Position numbers and translations under genes: made by a program
Shown here: positions 17,222-26,671 of the stretch, piece by piece
How the letters are laid out: every line of letters begins with the position of its first letter
Position numbering within the stretch: the stretch's first letter is position 1
Notes under the pieces: generated by a model
Told to the model about the DNA's origin: nothing
Databases searched by the model: none
What the model saw: the letters and a program-made list of their open reading frames with translations, nothing else
From: Streptomyces triculaminicus
GTDB taxonomy: Bacteria > Actinomycetota > Actinomycetes > Streptomycetales > Streptomycetaceae
NCBI RefSeq assembly: GCF_017349075.1
Contig: NZ_JAFMOF010000002.1
Coordinates: forward strand, 186,001 to 250,000
Length of the DNA stretch: 64,000 bases
Direction: 5' to 3'

Positions 17222-18406
17222 GTGCCGGAGGCTGACGTGTTCGACCCGCATGATCCGCTCGGCATCGACGACCTGCTCACCGACGAGGACCGGGCGATCC
17301 GCGGCACCGTCCGCGCCTGGGCCGCCGACCGCGTCCTGCCGCACGTCGCCGACTGGTACGAGCGTGGCGAGATCCCCGGCATCCGCGAGCTCGCCCGCGA
17401 GCTCGGTTCGCTGGGGGCCCTGGGCATGCAGCTGACCGGCTACGGCTGCGCGGGCGCCAGCGCCGTGCAGTACGGGCTGGCCTGCCTGGAGGTGGAGGCC
17501 GCCGACTCCGGCATCCGCTCGCTGGTGTCCGTGCAGGGCTCCCTCGCGATGTACGCCATCCACCGCTTCGGCTCCGAGGAGCAGAAGCGGCAGTGGCTGC
17601 CGGGCATGGCCGCCGGGGAGATCATCGGCTGCTTCGGCCTCACCGAACCCGACCACGGCTCGGATCCGGCGGGCATGCGCACCTACGCCAGGCGCGACGC
17701 CGGCGGCGACTGGGTGCTGACCGGGCGCAAGATGTGGATCACCAATGGTTCCGTCGCCGGGGTCGCGATCGTCTGGGCGCGGACCGACGAGGGCATCAGG
17801 GGGTTCGTCGTCCCCACCGACCGGCCCGGCTTCTCCGCTCCGGAGATCCGGCACAAGTGGTCGCTGCGCGCCTCGGTCACCAGCGAGCTGGTGCTGGACG
17901 AGGTCCGGCTGCCCGCCGACGCCGTGCTGCCGGAGGTCACCGGGCTGCGCGGGCCGCTGAGCTGTCTGAGCCACGCCCGCTACGGGATCGTGTGGGGCGC
18001 GATGGGCGCGGCGCGCACCTGCTTCGAGACGGCGCTCGCGTACGCGCGGAGCCGGGAGCAGTTCGGCAGGCCGATCGCCGGCTTCCAGCTCACCCAGGCC
18101 AAGCTGGCCGACATGGCGGTGGAGCTGCACAAGGGGATCCTGCTGGCCCATCATCTGGGGCGGCGGATGGACGCGGGGCGGCTGCGGCCGGAGCAGGTGA
18201 GCTTCGGGAAGCTGAACAACGTGCGGGAGGCGATCGAGATCTGCCGTACCGCCCGGACGATCCTGGGCGCGAACGGTATCTCCCTCGAGTACCCCGTCAT
18301 GCGCCACGCGACGAACCTGGAATCGGTGCTGACCTACGAGGGCACGGTCGAGATGCACCAGTTGGTGCTGGGCAAGGCGCTGACCGGCGTCGACGCGTTC
18401 CGGTGA
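17222..18406 (+). CDS. Acyl-CoA dehydrogenase, glutaryl-CoA dehydrogenase-like
   Basis: A 394-residue FAD-dependent acyl-CoA dehydrogenase. The FAD/substrate motif FGLTEPDHGSDP and the adjacent WVLTGRKMWITNG are intact. The C-terminal helix carries the catalytic base in LTYEGTVEMHQ (Glu373), the position and context of glutaryl-CoA dehydrogenases, and the whole length fits that clade. It would oxidise glutaryl-CoA from lysine/tryptophan breakdown or a related short acyl-CoA. It stands alone between an MFS gene and sflA, with a stem-loop after it. Confidence 0.9.
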   Translation: MPEADVFDPHDPLGIDDLLTDEDRAIRGTVRAWAADRVLPHVADWYERGEIPGIRELARELGSLGALGMQLTGYGCAGASAVQYGLACLEVEAADSGIRSLVSVQGSLAMYAIHRFGSEEQKRQWLPGMAAGEIIGCFGLTEPDHGSDPAGMRTYARRDAGGDWVLTGRKMWITNGSVAGVAIVWARTDEGIRGFVVPTDRPGFSAPEIRHKWSLRASVTSELVLDEVRLPADAVLPEVTGLRGPLSCLSHARYGIVWGAMGAARTCFETALAYARSREQFGRPIAGFQLTQAKLADMAVELHKGILLAHHLGRRMDAGRLRPEQVSFGKLNNVREAIEICRTARTILGANGISLEYPVMRHATNLESVLTYEGTVEMHQLVLGKALTGVDAFR

Positions 18407-18443
18407 GGGCCGGCCCAGCACTTCGCCCCACGCGCCGTACGTA

Positions 18444-18464
18444 CCCGGGGGACGTTCCCCCGGG
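18444..18464. terminator. Stem-loop between convergent genes
   Basis: CCCGGGGGA and TCCCCCGGG form a 9-bp stem with a CGT loop, between the acyl-CoA dehydrogenase stop and the sflA stop. Confidence 0.65.
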
Positions 18465-18487
18465 CCCCGGCCGGGGGCGTCGGCGGC

Positions 18488-18925
18488 TCAGCTCTGGTTG
18501 AAGAAGCCGCCGTTCACGCGGCCCATGGGCTCGCCGCTGACGACCTTGTAGTCGGCGGGGGTGAGCAGGAAGACGCGGTTGGCCACCCGCTCGATCGAAC
18601 CGCGCAGCCCGAAGGTCAGGCCGGCGGCGAAGTCCACCACCCGCTTGGCGTCGCTGGGTTCCATGCCGGTGAGGTTGACGATCACCGGGACGCCCTCGCG
18701 GAACAGCTCGCCGATGCCCCGGGCGTCCCGGAAGCCGTCCGGGGTGACCGTGGCGATGCGGGTGCCCTGCTCCTGCGCGACCTCGTCGGCCACCCGGACC
18801 TTGGGGTTGGTCACCCAGGAGTCGCCGGGCTCGGGCCCCTCGGCGTAGTCGTCGTCGTAGTAGCGCTCGTCATCGCTGTCGTCGACGAGGCCAAGCCAGG
18901 CACTCGCCTTGCGCACCGATCCCAT
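18488..18925 (-). CDS. sflA: SepF-like cell-division protein
   Basis: A 145-residue SepF-family protein, which binds membrane and FtsZ and helps shape Z-rings. The N-terminus ([16 protein letters not shown]) is the membrane-targeting amphipathic helix, followed by an acidic linker. The SepF core follows: [33 protein letters not shown], then [31 protein letters not shown]. Streptomyces has sepF in the division cluster plus two paralogues, sflA and sflB. The location near dnaE2 and der matches sflA as I remember it for S. coelicolor; the paralogue assignment is therefore from context. Confidence 0.85.
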   Translation of the reverse strand: MGSVRKASAWLGLVDDSDDERYYDDDYAEGPEPGDSWVTNPKVRVADEVAQEQGTRIATVTPDGFRDARGIGELFREGVPVIVNLTGMEPSDAKRVVDFAAGLTFGLRGSIERVANRVFLLTPADYKVVSGEPMGRVNGGFFNQS

Positions 18926-19200
18926 GGACGCCTCCTCTCACACGCGGTGTGTTCCGCCCGCTCCTCTATGGTCGTCCATGATGCGGATGATGTGCCAAGT
19001 GGATGGCGGCCATGCGGGGATTTCGTGACGCATCTGGTGCAAAGCGGGTGGCGGTGCGTCAGAAACTCCTATGAGTGGACCGCAGGCGTTGGACCTGGGC
19101 ATATGCGGCATGCAGCGGACGGGGCGGGTTCCGGCCGAGCACGATTGTCCCCGGTGAATAGGATGCCCGGGCACATCGACACCACACACGGGGGCACGTT

Positions 19201-20460
19201 TTGTTCGGGATCATCAGGCCATGCCGTCACCGGCTGTCCGAGAGCATGCGAACGGAGTGGATGGCCCATCTCTGCGGCCTCTGCCTGGCACTGAAGGGCG
19301 ATCACGGGCAGCTTGCTCGAATAGCCACCAACTACGACGGTCTGGTCATATCCGTGCTGGTGGAGGCGCAGTCCGCGCACCCCGACGGCCCGGAGGGCGC
19401 CGCCTCCTGGCGGCGCACGGCGGGGCCCTGCCCGTTGCGCGGGATGCGCTCCGCGCCCGTGGCGCAGGGCGAGGGCGCGCGGTTGGCCGCGTCGGTCTCG
19501 CTCGTCCTGGCGTCCGCGAAGATGCGCGACCATGTCGCCGACGGCGACGGGATGTTGGCGCGCCGTCCGGTCGCGGCGGCCGCCCGCCGCGTCGCCGCGG
19601 TGTGGGACCGTGCGGGCGCCCGTACGGGATCGGAACTCGGCTTCGATACGGCGGTCCTGGTCGACGCCGTCGAACGGCAGGCCGGGCTCGAGGCGCTGGC
19701 CACGGCCGGCACCCCGCTGCTGGAGGTGACCGAGCCCACCGAGACGGCCACCGCCGCCGCCTTCGCCCACACCGCCGTTCTGGCGGGACGGCCGGACAAC
19801 CGCGAACCGCTCGAGGAGGCGGGCCGGCTCTTCGGCCGGCTCGCCCATCTGCTGGACGCCGTCGAGGACCTGGACGAGGACGCCCGGGCCGGCGCCTGGA
19901 ACCCCATCGCCGCCACCGGCACCCCGCTCGACGAGGTGCGGCGGCTGTGCGACGACGCGGTGCACGGCGTGCGCCTGGCGCTGCGCGACGTGGAGTTCGC
20001 GAGCAAGGCGCAGGGCAGGCTCGCGCACATCCTGCTGGCGCACGAGCTGGAACGTTCCGTCGACCGGGCGTTCGCGGGCGGCGGGTGCGCGACGGGCGCA
20101 GGCCATGAGCACCACGGCGACCACCCGCCCGCACCCGAGGGCTCCTACGCCCCCTACGGCGCACCGCCGATGCCGCCGCCGCCCGGTCCGCCCCGGCCGC
20201 CGCGGCGCCGGCGCGGGCTGATCGCGGGGTGCGCGGTGTGGACGGGGATGTTCTGCACCGGCCAGATCTGCTGCAGGGATCCCTACCCGGATCCGTGGTC
20301 CGGGGAGCCGCGCGAGGGCTGGTGCGCCAAGTGCTGTGACAACTGTGACGGCTGCGATGGCTGTAGCAACTGCGACAGCTGCTGCGACTGTTGCAACTGC
20401 TGCGGTGGCGATGGTGGCGGCTGTGATTGCGGATGCGACGGATGCGGTTGCGACTGCTGA
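19201..20460 (+). CDS. DUF5685 family protein with cysteine-rich C-terminal tail
   Basis: A 419-residue protein of the actinobacterial DUF5685 family, function unknown. The N-terminal helical domain starts with TTG and contains the conserved HLCGLCLALKGDHGQLARIATNYDG. A Pro-rich linker near residues 310-340 leads to RRRRGLIAG and a first cysteine group (FCTGQICC). The last 47 residues (373-419) contain 19 cysteines, almost all spaced by one or two Asp, Gly or Asn. No signal peptide is seen, so the tail is expected in the cytoplasm, where it could bind metal such as Zn or Fe. It is divergent from sflA across a 275-bp shared promoter region. Confidence 0.82.
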   Translation: MFGIIRPCRHRLSESMRTEWMAHLCGLCLALKGDHGQLARIATNYDGLVISVLVEAQSAHPDGPEGAASWRRTAGPCPLRGMRSAPVAQGEGARLAASVSLVLASAKMRDHVADGDGMLARRPVAAAARRVAAVWDRAGARTGSELGFDTAVLVDAVERQAGLEALATAGTPLLEVTEPTETATAAAFAHTAVLAGRPDNREPLEEAGRLFGRLAHLLDAVEDLDEDARAGAWNPIAATGTPLDEVRRLCDDAVHGVRLALRDVEFASKAQGRLAHILLAHELERSVDRAFAGGGCATGAGHEHHGDHPPAPEGSYAPYGAPPMPPPPGPPRPPRRRRGLIAGCAVWTGMFCTGQICCRDPYPDPWSGEPREGWCAKCCDNCDGCDGCSNCDSCCDCCNCCGGDGGGCDCGCDGCGCDC

Positions 20461-20861
20461 GGAGACGAACCGGCTGGGCGGAGCGAGGGGAGGGCGCGGC
20501 CTGACGATCGCGCCGGTGAAGGCAGCGGGGCCGGGCGCCCGGGGCGCGGCCGGGGCACCTCCGGCCGTGGCCGGGGAGGGCGGGGTCAGCGCGTACAGGA
20601 GGCGGACCACACCCGACCGAAGTCGATGTGGTCGCGGGTGACCAGCCGCTGCCGTCGTCGCATGGGCCAAGTGGAGCAGGCATCCGTTTCTCCGTCAACT
20701 GCCCCCAGGCGCACGGTCCATAGTGTGGACGGCGTTCCGGACAGGCTTGACAGCGGACCGTGGCACCGGCATAGCCTCGACGTCCGGCCGTGCTGAGGGG
20801 CGCGGTCGCCCTGTGAAGGCAGCTCATCCCGTGTTCGATCCCGCATCCACGGAGCCTTCGC
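20461..20861. other. Gene-free stretch after the DUF5685 gene
   Basis: 400 bp without a credible gene. It contains a GC-rich run near 20520-20580 that could fold as a terminator, and a promoter-like pair near 20747-20777 listed separately. Open frames on either strand here show no recognisable protein. Confidence 0.5.
20747..20777 (+). promoter_or_regulatory. Possible HrdB-type promoter of the FAD-protein gene
   Basis: TTGACA at 20747-20752 and TAGCCT at 20772-20777 are separated by 19 bp. This resembles a vegetative Streptomyces promoter and would give an untranslated leader of roughly 80 nt before the ATG at 20862. The spacing is slightly long and the call is tentative. Confidence 0.35.
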
Positions 20862-22735
20862 ATGCCCGCACACCCCCGTCCGTCCTCGGACGAACCCGCC
20901 TCCGCCCCCGTGCCCTCCCTCGCCATCGTCGGCGCGGGCCCCGGGGCACCGGTCTCCTCGAGCGCCTCGCCGCCAACGCGCCCGCGCTCCTGGGGACCGG
21001 CCGCCTCGATGTGCACCTCGTGGATCCCCACCCGCCCGGCGGGGGCCGGATCTGGCGGCGCGACCAGTCGCCGCTGCTGTGGATGAACTCCCTGGCCGAG
21101 GACGTCACGATGTACACCGACGACAGCGTCGAGATGGCCGGTCCGGTGCGCCACGGGCCCTCGCTCGCGGAATGGGCGGCCCGCGTCCGCGACGGTGAGG
21201 AAACGATCCCGCTCGATCCCGGAACCGCCGCCGAGGCCCGCCGCCTGACGCCCCGGAGCTTCGCCGGACGACGGCTGCAGAGCGCCTACCTCACCTGGGT
21301 GTACGAGCGCGCGGTCGCTGCCCTGCCACGGGGGATCACCGTCCACGAGCACCGCCGGCGCGCCGTGCGGCTCGCCGGACCGCCCGACGGCAGGCAACGC
21401 CTGTGGCTGGAAGGACGTACCGAACCCCTTCACGCCGACCTCGTCGTCCTCGCGCTCGGCCACCTCGACGCCGAGCCCGCCCCCGAAGAACAGGCCCTCG
21501 CCGCCTTCGCCGCCGACCACCGACTGACCTATCTGCCGCCCCGGTTCACCGCCGACGCCGACCTCGGCGGCCTGCGCCCCGGCGAGCCGGTGCTCGTCCG
21601 CGGCCTCGGCCTCGCCTTCATCGACCTGATGGTCCTGCTGACCGAGGGCCGCGGCGGGCACTACACCGCCGACGACGCCGGAACCCTCACCTACCACGCC
21701 TCCGGCCGCGAGCCCGTCCTGCACGTCGGCTCCCGGCGCGGCGTGCCCTACCGCGCCAAACCCGGCTACGCCTGGCACGGCGAACGGCCCCCGCTGCCCC
21801 GCTTTCTCGGCCCGGCGCGGATCGAGGAGCTGCGCCGCCGCCCCGGCCCGCCCGACGCCCGGCGCGATCTGTGGCCGCTCGTCGAGAAGGAGCTGGGCTT
21901 CGCCCACTACCACCGTCTGTTCACCGCCCACCCGGGGCGCGTGAGCGTCGGCTGGGCCGACTTCGAGGAGAAGTACGCCGCCTGCGAGCCCGGCAGCGCC
22001 GCACTCGACACGCTCGTCGCCGCGTCCGTGCCCGACCCGGCCGACCGCCTCGACCTCGCCGCCCTGGACACCCCGCTCGCCGGGCTGCGCCTCCCCGACG
22101 GCGACTCCCTGCAGGCCGCCCTGCGCGCGCACATCGAGGCCGACCTGGCACGGCGTCACAACCCCTGTCACAGCCCCGACCTCGCCGTCTTCCACGCGCT
22201 GCTGTCCGCCTACGGACAGCTGGCGGCGCTCGGCGACACCGGTCCCCGCCGGCACGGCTTCTTCAGCTATCTGGCCTCCGGCCCGCCCGGCCCCCGGCTG
22301 CGGCAGCTGCTCGCCCTCTCCCGGGCCGGGCTGGTGCGCTTCCTCGGCGCGGACACGGCCGTCGAGGCCGATCCGGTGCGCGGAGTGTTCCGGGCGCACA
22401 GCCCGAGCGTGCCCGGCCGTGCCGTCGAGGCCCGCGCGCTGGTCGAGGCCCGGCTGCCCGAGCCCTCGGTGGCCCGGTCCCGGGATCCGCTGCTGCGGGG
22501 ACTGGCCGGCGAAGCCGGTGTCACCGCCGGGGGGTTGCTCACCGTGCGTCCCGAGGACGGGCGGCTGCTGGGACGCGACGGGCGGCCCCACCGCCGCCGG
22601 TTCGCGCTCGGGCCGCACACCGACGCCCGGGCGTCGGCGGCGTTCGCGCGGCCGCGCGGCAACGCGCCCGCGTTCCGCCAGAACGACGCCACCGCGCGCG
22701 CCGCGCTCACCTTCCTGCGCGACCGCACGGGCTGA
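20862..22735 (+). pseudogene. FAD/NAD(P)-binding oxidoreductase, split by a frameshift near residue 26
   Basis: A protein of about 624 residues of the FAD-NAD(P)-binding family, broken by one frameshift. The ATG at 20862 begins MPAHPRP and reaches SLAIVGAGP, the start of a dinucleotide-binding fold. The motif continues only in another frame (RGTGLLERLAANAPALLG), which then stays open to the stop. The switch falls in the run CCCCGGGG at 20939-20946; one extra C or G would restore VGAGPRGTGLLE. Later blocks (PPGGGRIWRRDQSPLLWMNS, VLALGHLDAEP, LVRGLGLAFIDLMVLL) are well conserved. It precedes two flavin monooxygenases and may work with them. The break may be real or a sequencing error. Confidence 0.78.
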
Positions 22736-22833
22736 GGCCGGACGGCGCCCGCGGGCCCGTCCGCCCGCGCGCCCCGGACCGGCCGGAACGACCGCCCACC
22801 CCGTTCACCCACGGCTCTCTCAAGGGACCCCTC

Positions 22834-23870
22834 ATGCCCGAACCCACCCGCCCCCTCCACCTCGCCGTCGCCTCGACCGGCCCGGCGCCCACGACGCCGG
22901 GCCCTACGTACGGGCCGCCCGGCTCGCCGAGCGCGGCCGGCTGGACTTCGTCACCCTCGGCGACTCCTTCGCCCCGCCCCGGCGCGGCGCCGGCCGCCCG
23001 GACGCCGTCGCCGCCCTGGCCCGGGTCGCGCCCGCCACCGAGCGCATCGGCCTGGTGCCGACCGTCACCACCACCCACACCGAGCCCTTCCACGTCTCCT
23101 CCGCCCTCTCCACCCTGGACTGGGTGAGCCGGGGCCGCGCCGGCTGGAACGTGGCGGTCTCCACCGGCGAGGCCGAGGCCCGGCACTTCGGCCGCCGCCC
23201 GGCGCCCACCGCGTCGGCGGCGTGGCGCGAGGCGGAGGCGGTCGCCGACGTCGTCGCCCGGCTCTGGGACAGCTGGGAGGACGACGCCGAGATCCGGGAC
23301 GCGGCCACCGGGCGCTTCATCGACCGCGACAAGCTGCACCACGTCGACTTCCAGGGCCCCGGCTTCAGCGTCCGCGGGCCCTCCATCGTCCCCCGGCCCC
23401 CGCAGGGCCGCCCCGTCATCGCCGTCGAGGCCACCGCCGAGCCCTCCCGGGAGACCGCCGCCCGCCACGCCGACGTGGTCTTCGTGCGCGCCGAGCACGC
23501 CGGCGACGCCCGCAAGGTCCGGGCCGTCCGCGACGACCTGCGCCGGCGCGCCCGCGACCACGGCCGCGACGTGGCCGGCGCCGGCCGGATCGTCGTGCTG
23601 GCCTCCCTGCCCGTCGCGCTGTACGCGGCGGCCGACGCCGTCGCCCTCGCCGACCTCGTCGGCGACTGGTACGCCGACGGCGTGGCCGACGGCTTCCACT
23701 TCCGGCCCCGCGACCTCGACCGGGACCTGGCCCTACTCGTCGACGGCACCGTGCCCGTACTCCAGCACCGCGGCCTGTTACGCGCCTTCTACCCGGGCGG
23801 CACCCTGCGCGAGCACCTGTGCCTGCCCCGCCCCGCCAACCGCTACGCCCGTGTGAAGGAGACGGCATGA
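22834..23870 (+). pseudogene. LLM-class flavin-dependent oxidoreductase, split by a frameshift near residue 13
   Basis: A luciferase-like monooxygenase of about 345 residues, broken near its start. From ATG 22834 the frame reads MPEPTRPLHLAVA, the first beta strand of the barrel. The match then continues in another frame (LDRPGAHDAGPYVRAARLAERGRLDFVTLGDSFAPP). One missing C near 22870-22874 explains this. The remainder is intact: ERIGLVPTVTTTHTEPFHVS, LDWVSRGRAGWNVAVSTG and PSIVPRPPQGRPVI are family blocks that bind FMN. Its stop overlaps the next ATG (ATGA), so it is coupled to a second enzyme of the same superfamily. Confidence 0.78.
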
Positions 23871-25195
23871 CGCTCCGTCAGCGGCGGAGGCCGAACCGCC
23901 GTCCGATGCACCTCGCCGCGCACTTCCCCGGCGTCAACAACACCACCGTCTGGGACGACCCCCGCTCCGGCAGCCAGATCGACTTCGCCTCCTTCACCCA
24001 CCTCGCCCGCGTCGCCGAACGCGGCCTGTTCGACTTCTTCTTCCTCGCCGAGGGGCTGCGGCTGCGCGAGCACAAGGGCCGCGTCCACGACCTCGACGTG
24101 GTCGGCCGCCCCGAGTCGCTGACCGTGCTCGCCGCCCTGGCCGCCGTCACCGAGCGGCTCGGGCTGGCCGCGACCGTCAGCGCCACCTTCAACGAGCCCT
24201 ACGAACTCGCCCGCCGCCTCGCTTCCCTCGACCACCTCAGCGGCGGGCGCGCGGCCTGGAACGTCGTCACCTCCTCCGACGCCTTCACCGGAGAGAACTT
24301 CCGCCGCGGCGGATACCTCGAGCACGCCGAGCGCTACACCCGCGCCGCCGAGTTCGTCGCCACCGCACGCGAGCTGTGGGACTCCTGGACCCCGGAGGGC
24401 ACCCCCCGCCCCTTCGCCCACCACGGGCGGCACTTCTCGGTGTCCGGGGAGTTCGACGTCCCGCGCCCGCCGCAGGGCCACCCCGTCGTCATCCAGGCCG
24501 GGGACTCCGGCGAGGGCCGGGAGTTCGCCGCCGCTGCCGCCGACGTCGTCTTCAGCCGGCACGGCACCCTCGAGGAGGGCCGCGCGTTCTACGCCGACGT
24601 CAAGCGCAGGCTCGCGGCGTACGGCCGCGCCCCCACCGACCTGAAGATCATGCCCGGGGTCACCCACGTGCTCGGCGACACCGCCGCCGAGGCCCAGGAG
24701 AGGGCCGCCGGGATCCGCCGGCGGCAGGTCTCCCCGCAGACCGCCCTGCTGATCCTGGAACAGGTCTGGGGCCGCGACCTGTCCTCCTACGATCCCGACG
24801 GGCCGCTGCCCCGTATCGACCCCGATCCCGGTGCGGAGGTCTCCCACGGCCGGGTCCGCCACCACGACCGGCTGGCCGTCGCCGCCCGGTGGCGGGCGCT
24901 GTCGGAGGCCAAGGGGCTCTCCATCCGGCAGACGGTGATCGAGACGACCGGCCGGCAGTCCTTCGTCGGCACCCCGCGCCAGGTCGCCGACGAGATGGCG
25001 CGCTTCGTGGCCGAGGAGGCCACCGACGGCTTCATCCTCGTCCCGCAGCTGACCCCCGGCGGGCTCGACGAGTTCGTCGACCGCGTCGTCCCCCTGCTCC
25101 AGGAGCGCGGGGTGTTCCGGACGGAGTACACGGGCCCCACCCTCCGCGATCACCTCGGGCTGGCCCGGCCCGTGGCGAAAGGCCGGACGGCATGA
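23867..25195 (+). CDS. NtaA/SnaA/DszA-family flavin monooxygenase
   Basis: A 442-residue FMNH2-dependent monooxygenase of the NtaA/SnaA/SoxA(DszA) branch of the luciferase-like superfamily, whose members attack nitrilotriacetate, pristinamycin or dibenzothiophene sulfone. Diagnostic blocks are HFPGVNNTTVWDDP near the N-terminus, LFDFFFLAEGLRL, LDHLSGGRAAWNVVTSSD, ENFRRGGY and RPPQGHPVVIQAGDSGEGR. The enzyme needs an external flavin reductase, and none is adjacent. Its substrate is unknown; the pairing with another LLM enzyme and an FAD protein suggests oxidative breakdown of an organosulfur or xenobiotic compound. Confidence 0.88.
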   Translation: MTLRQRRRPNRRPMHLAAHFPGVNNTTVWDDPRSGSQIDFASFTHLARVAERGLFDFFFLAEGLRLREHKGRVHDLDVVGRPESLTVLAALAAVTERLGLAATVSATFNEPYELARRLASLDHLSGGRAAWNVVTSSDAFTGENFRRGGYLEHAERYTRAAEFVATARELWDSWTPEGTPRPFAHHGRHFSVSGEFDVPRPPQGHPVVIQAGDSGEGREFAAAAADVVFSRHGTLEEGRAFYADVKRRLAAYGRAPTDLKIMPGVTHVLGDTAAEAQERAAGIRRRQVSPQTALLILEQVWGRDLSSYDPDGPLPRIDPDPGAEVSHGRVRHHDRLAVAARWRALSEAKGLSIRQTVIETTGRQSFVGTPRQVADEMARFVAEEATDGFILVPQLTPGGLDEFVDRVVPLLQERGVFRTEYTGPTLRDHLGLARPVAKGRTA

Positions 25196-25535
25196 GACCG
25201 CGCGCCCGACGGTCGCATTCCGGCCGTCCCCGGGCGGTGGTCCGAGGAGCCCGGGGCCGGCGGGGGAGGGGAACCCCCTCGCGGGCCGAGGCGTCGAAGG
25301 GGTGCGGCGGGAGCCCGCGGAGTGCGGTCCCGGCGGCCGGGAGAGCCGTCGGGGCTCCTTGTCGTGCGCCGGGGGCGCGTCCGAAAGATGCTCTTGCGCT
25401 GTGCTCCCTTCCGCCCGAATACTCCCGAGCAGCGCTTGTCAGGGGCACGGCGAAAACGGAATCCGGTGTGTCTTTTGACCGCGCCTCACGGGCCCGTGCA
25501 CGCCCCGGCCCCCGACCCCACTCGGGAGGAACAAC
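25196..25535. other. Gene-free stretch upstream of the S1 protease
   Basis: 340 bp with no credible gene. It should hold the end of the monooxygenase transcript and the promoter of the secreted protease. TTGTCA at 25436 is a possible -35 element, but no good -10 partner was found. Confidence 0.45.
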
Positions 25536-26447
25536 GTGAGGATCAGGCGCACCACCCCCCAGAGCCGTACCGCAGGGCGAGCCAGGACCGTCGCCGCGGC
25601 GTCCGTACTCGTCGCCGCCTCCGCCCTCGCCGCCACCGACGCCCGTGCGGAGCCCGCCGGATTCCCGGCGGCGCGGCTGTCCTCCGCGAGCGCCGCCGTG
25701 GAGTCGGCGGACGTCGCGGGCACCGCCTGGGTCGTCGACCCCGCCACCCGCACGCTCGTGGTCACCGCCGACTCGACCGTCTCCCCGGCGGACATCGCCA
25801 GGATCAGAGCGCAGGCGGGACCCGACGCCGAGGCGATACGCGTCGAGACCGTGCCCGGCGCCTTCAAGAAGCTCATCGCGGGCGGCGACGCGGTCTACGC
25901 GCCGAGCTGGCGCTGCTCGGCCGGCTTCAACGTCCGCAAGGGCGGCACCTACTACTTCGTGACCGCCGGCCACTGCACCGAGGGCAAGCCGCAGTACTAC
26001 GCCGACTCCGGCCACACCACGAGCATCGGCCCCACGACGGGGACCAGCTTCCCGGGCAACGACTACGGCATCGTGCAGTACACCAACGGCTCGCTCCCCC
26101 ACCCGAGCGAGGTCGATCTCCACAACGGGCGCTCCCAGCGCATCACCGGCGCGGGCAACGCCTCCGTGGGCCAGAGCGTCCAGCGCAGCGGCTCCACCAC
26201 CGGGGTGCACGGCGGCAAGGTCACCGGGCTGAACGCCACCGTCAACTACGGCAGCGGCCAGGTCGTCCGCGGCCTGATCAAGACCAATGTGTGCGCCGAG
26301 CCGGGCGACAGCGGCGGCGCCCTCTTCGCCGGGTCCACCGCCCTGGGCCTCACCTCCGGCGGCAGCGGCAACTGCCGCTCGGGCGGCACCACCTTCTTCC
26401 AGCCGGTCACCAAGGCCCTCAGCGCCTACGGAGTGAGCATCTTCTGA
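25536..26447 (+). CDS. Secreted S1 serine protease, streptogrisin A/B type
   Basis: A 303-residue pre-pro-protease of the alpha-lytic/streptogrisin family. A signal peptide covers about residues 1-38 (Arg-rich start, hydrophobic core, ATDARA cleavage region). A short propeptide follows to about residue 113, and the mature enzyme starts near IAGGDAVY. The catalytic triad is His146 (TAGHC), Asp176 (NDYGIV) and Ser259 (EPGDSGG); Cys127-Cys147 and Cys253-Cys280 fit the family disulfides. GTG at 25536 follows GGAGG closely. It is a digestive extracellular protease, related to the second one at 27939, and is followed by a strong terminator. Confidence 0.93.
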   Translation: MRIRRTTPQSRTAGRARTVAAASVLVAASALAATDARAEPAGFPAARLSSASAAVESADVAGTAWVVDPATRTLVVTADSTVSPADIARIRAQAGPDAEAIRVETVPGAFKKLIAGGDAVYAPSWRCSAGFNVRKGGTYYFVTAGHCTEGKPQYYADSGHTTSIGPTTGTSFPGNDYGIVQYTNGSLPHPSEVDLHNGRSQRITGAGNASVGQSVQRSGSTTGVHGGKVTGLNATVNYGSGQVVRGLIKTNVCAEPGDSGGALFAGSTALGLTSGGSGNCRSGGTTFFQPVTKALSAYGVSIF

Positions 26448-26535
26448 TCCTCCCCGTGACCGCCCCCCCGCCGGGGCACCGCAGACGTCTGACCGCGAGC
26501 GTTCCGCCCTTCCCCAGCCTGCGGCCAGCAGCACA

Positions 26536-26568
26536 GGAGCCCCCGGCCCCTCCAGGGCCGGGGGCTCC
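26536..26568 (+). terminator. Terminator after the S1 protease
   Basis: A perfect 14-bp stem GGAGCCCCCGGCCC / GGGCCGGGGGCTCC with a 5-nt loop, about 90 bp after the protease stop. Confidence 0.75.
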
Positions 26569-26671
26569 GCCACGCCCCCCGCGGATCGGGGCGCCGCTGT
26601 GCTCGACCGCGCCGCGACGCGGGCATACCGTGGACGTAACACCTGACGTGCACGGCGGCAGGGGGTCCGTG

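Noticed and set aside
14201..18421. A 1,406-codon open frame on the minus strand
   Set aside because: Only its last 397 codons (the PIG-V-like protein) have real protein character. The rest mirrors the MFS and acyl-CoA dehydrogenase genes on the other strand.
20317..20460. Cysteine-rich stretch as a lanthipeptide-like precursor
   Set aside because: It is the C-terminus of a 419-residue protein, has no leader-core arrangement and no modification enzymes are nearby.
19346..22618. A 1,090-codon minus-strand open frame
   Set aside because: It is antisense to the DUF5685 and FAD genes and has no recognisable domain. Long shadows are common at this GC content.
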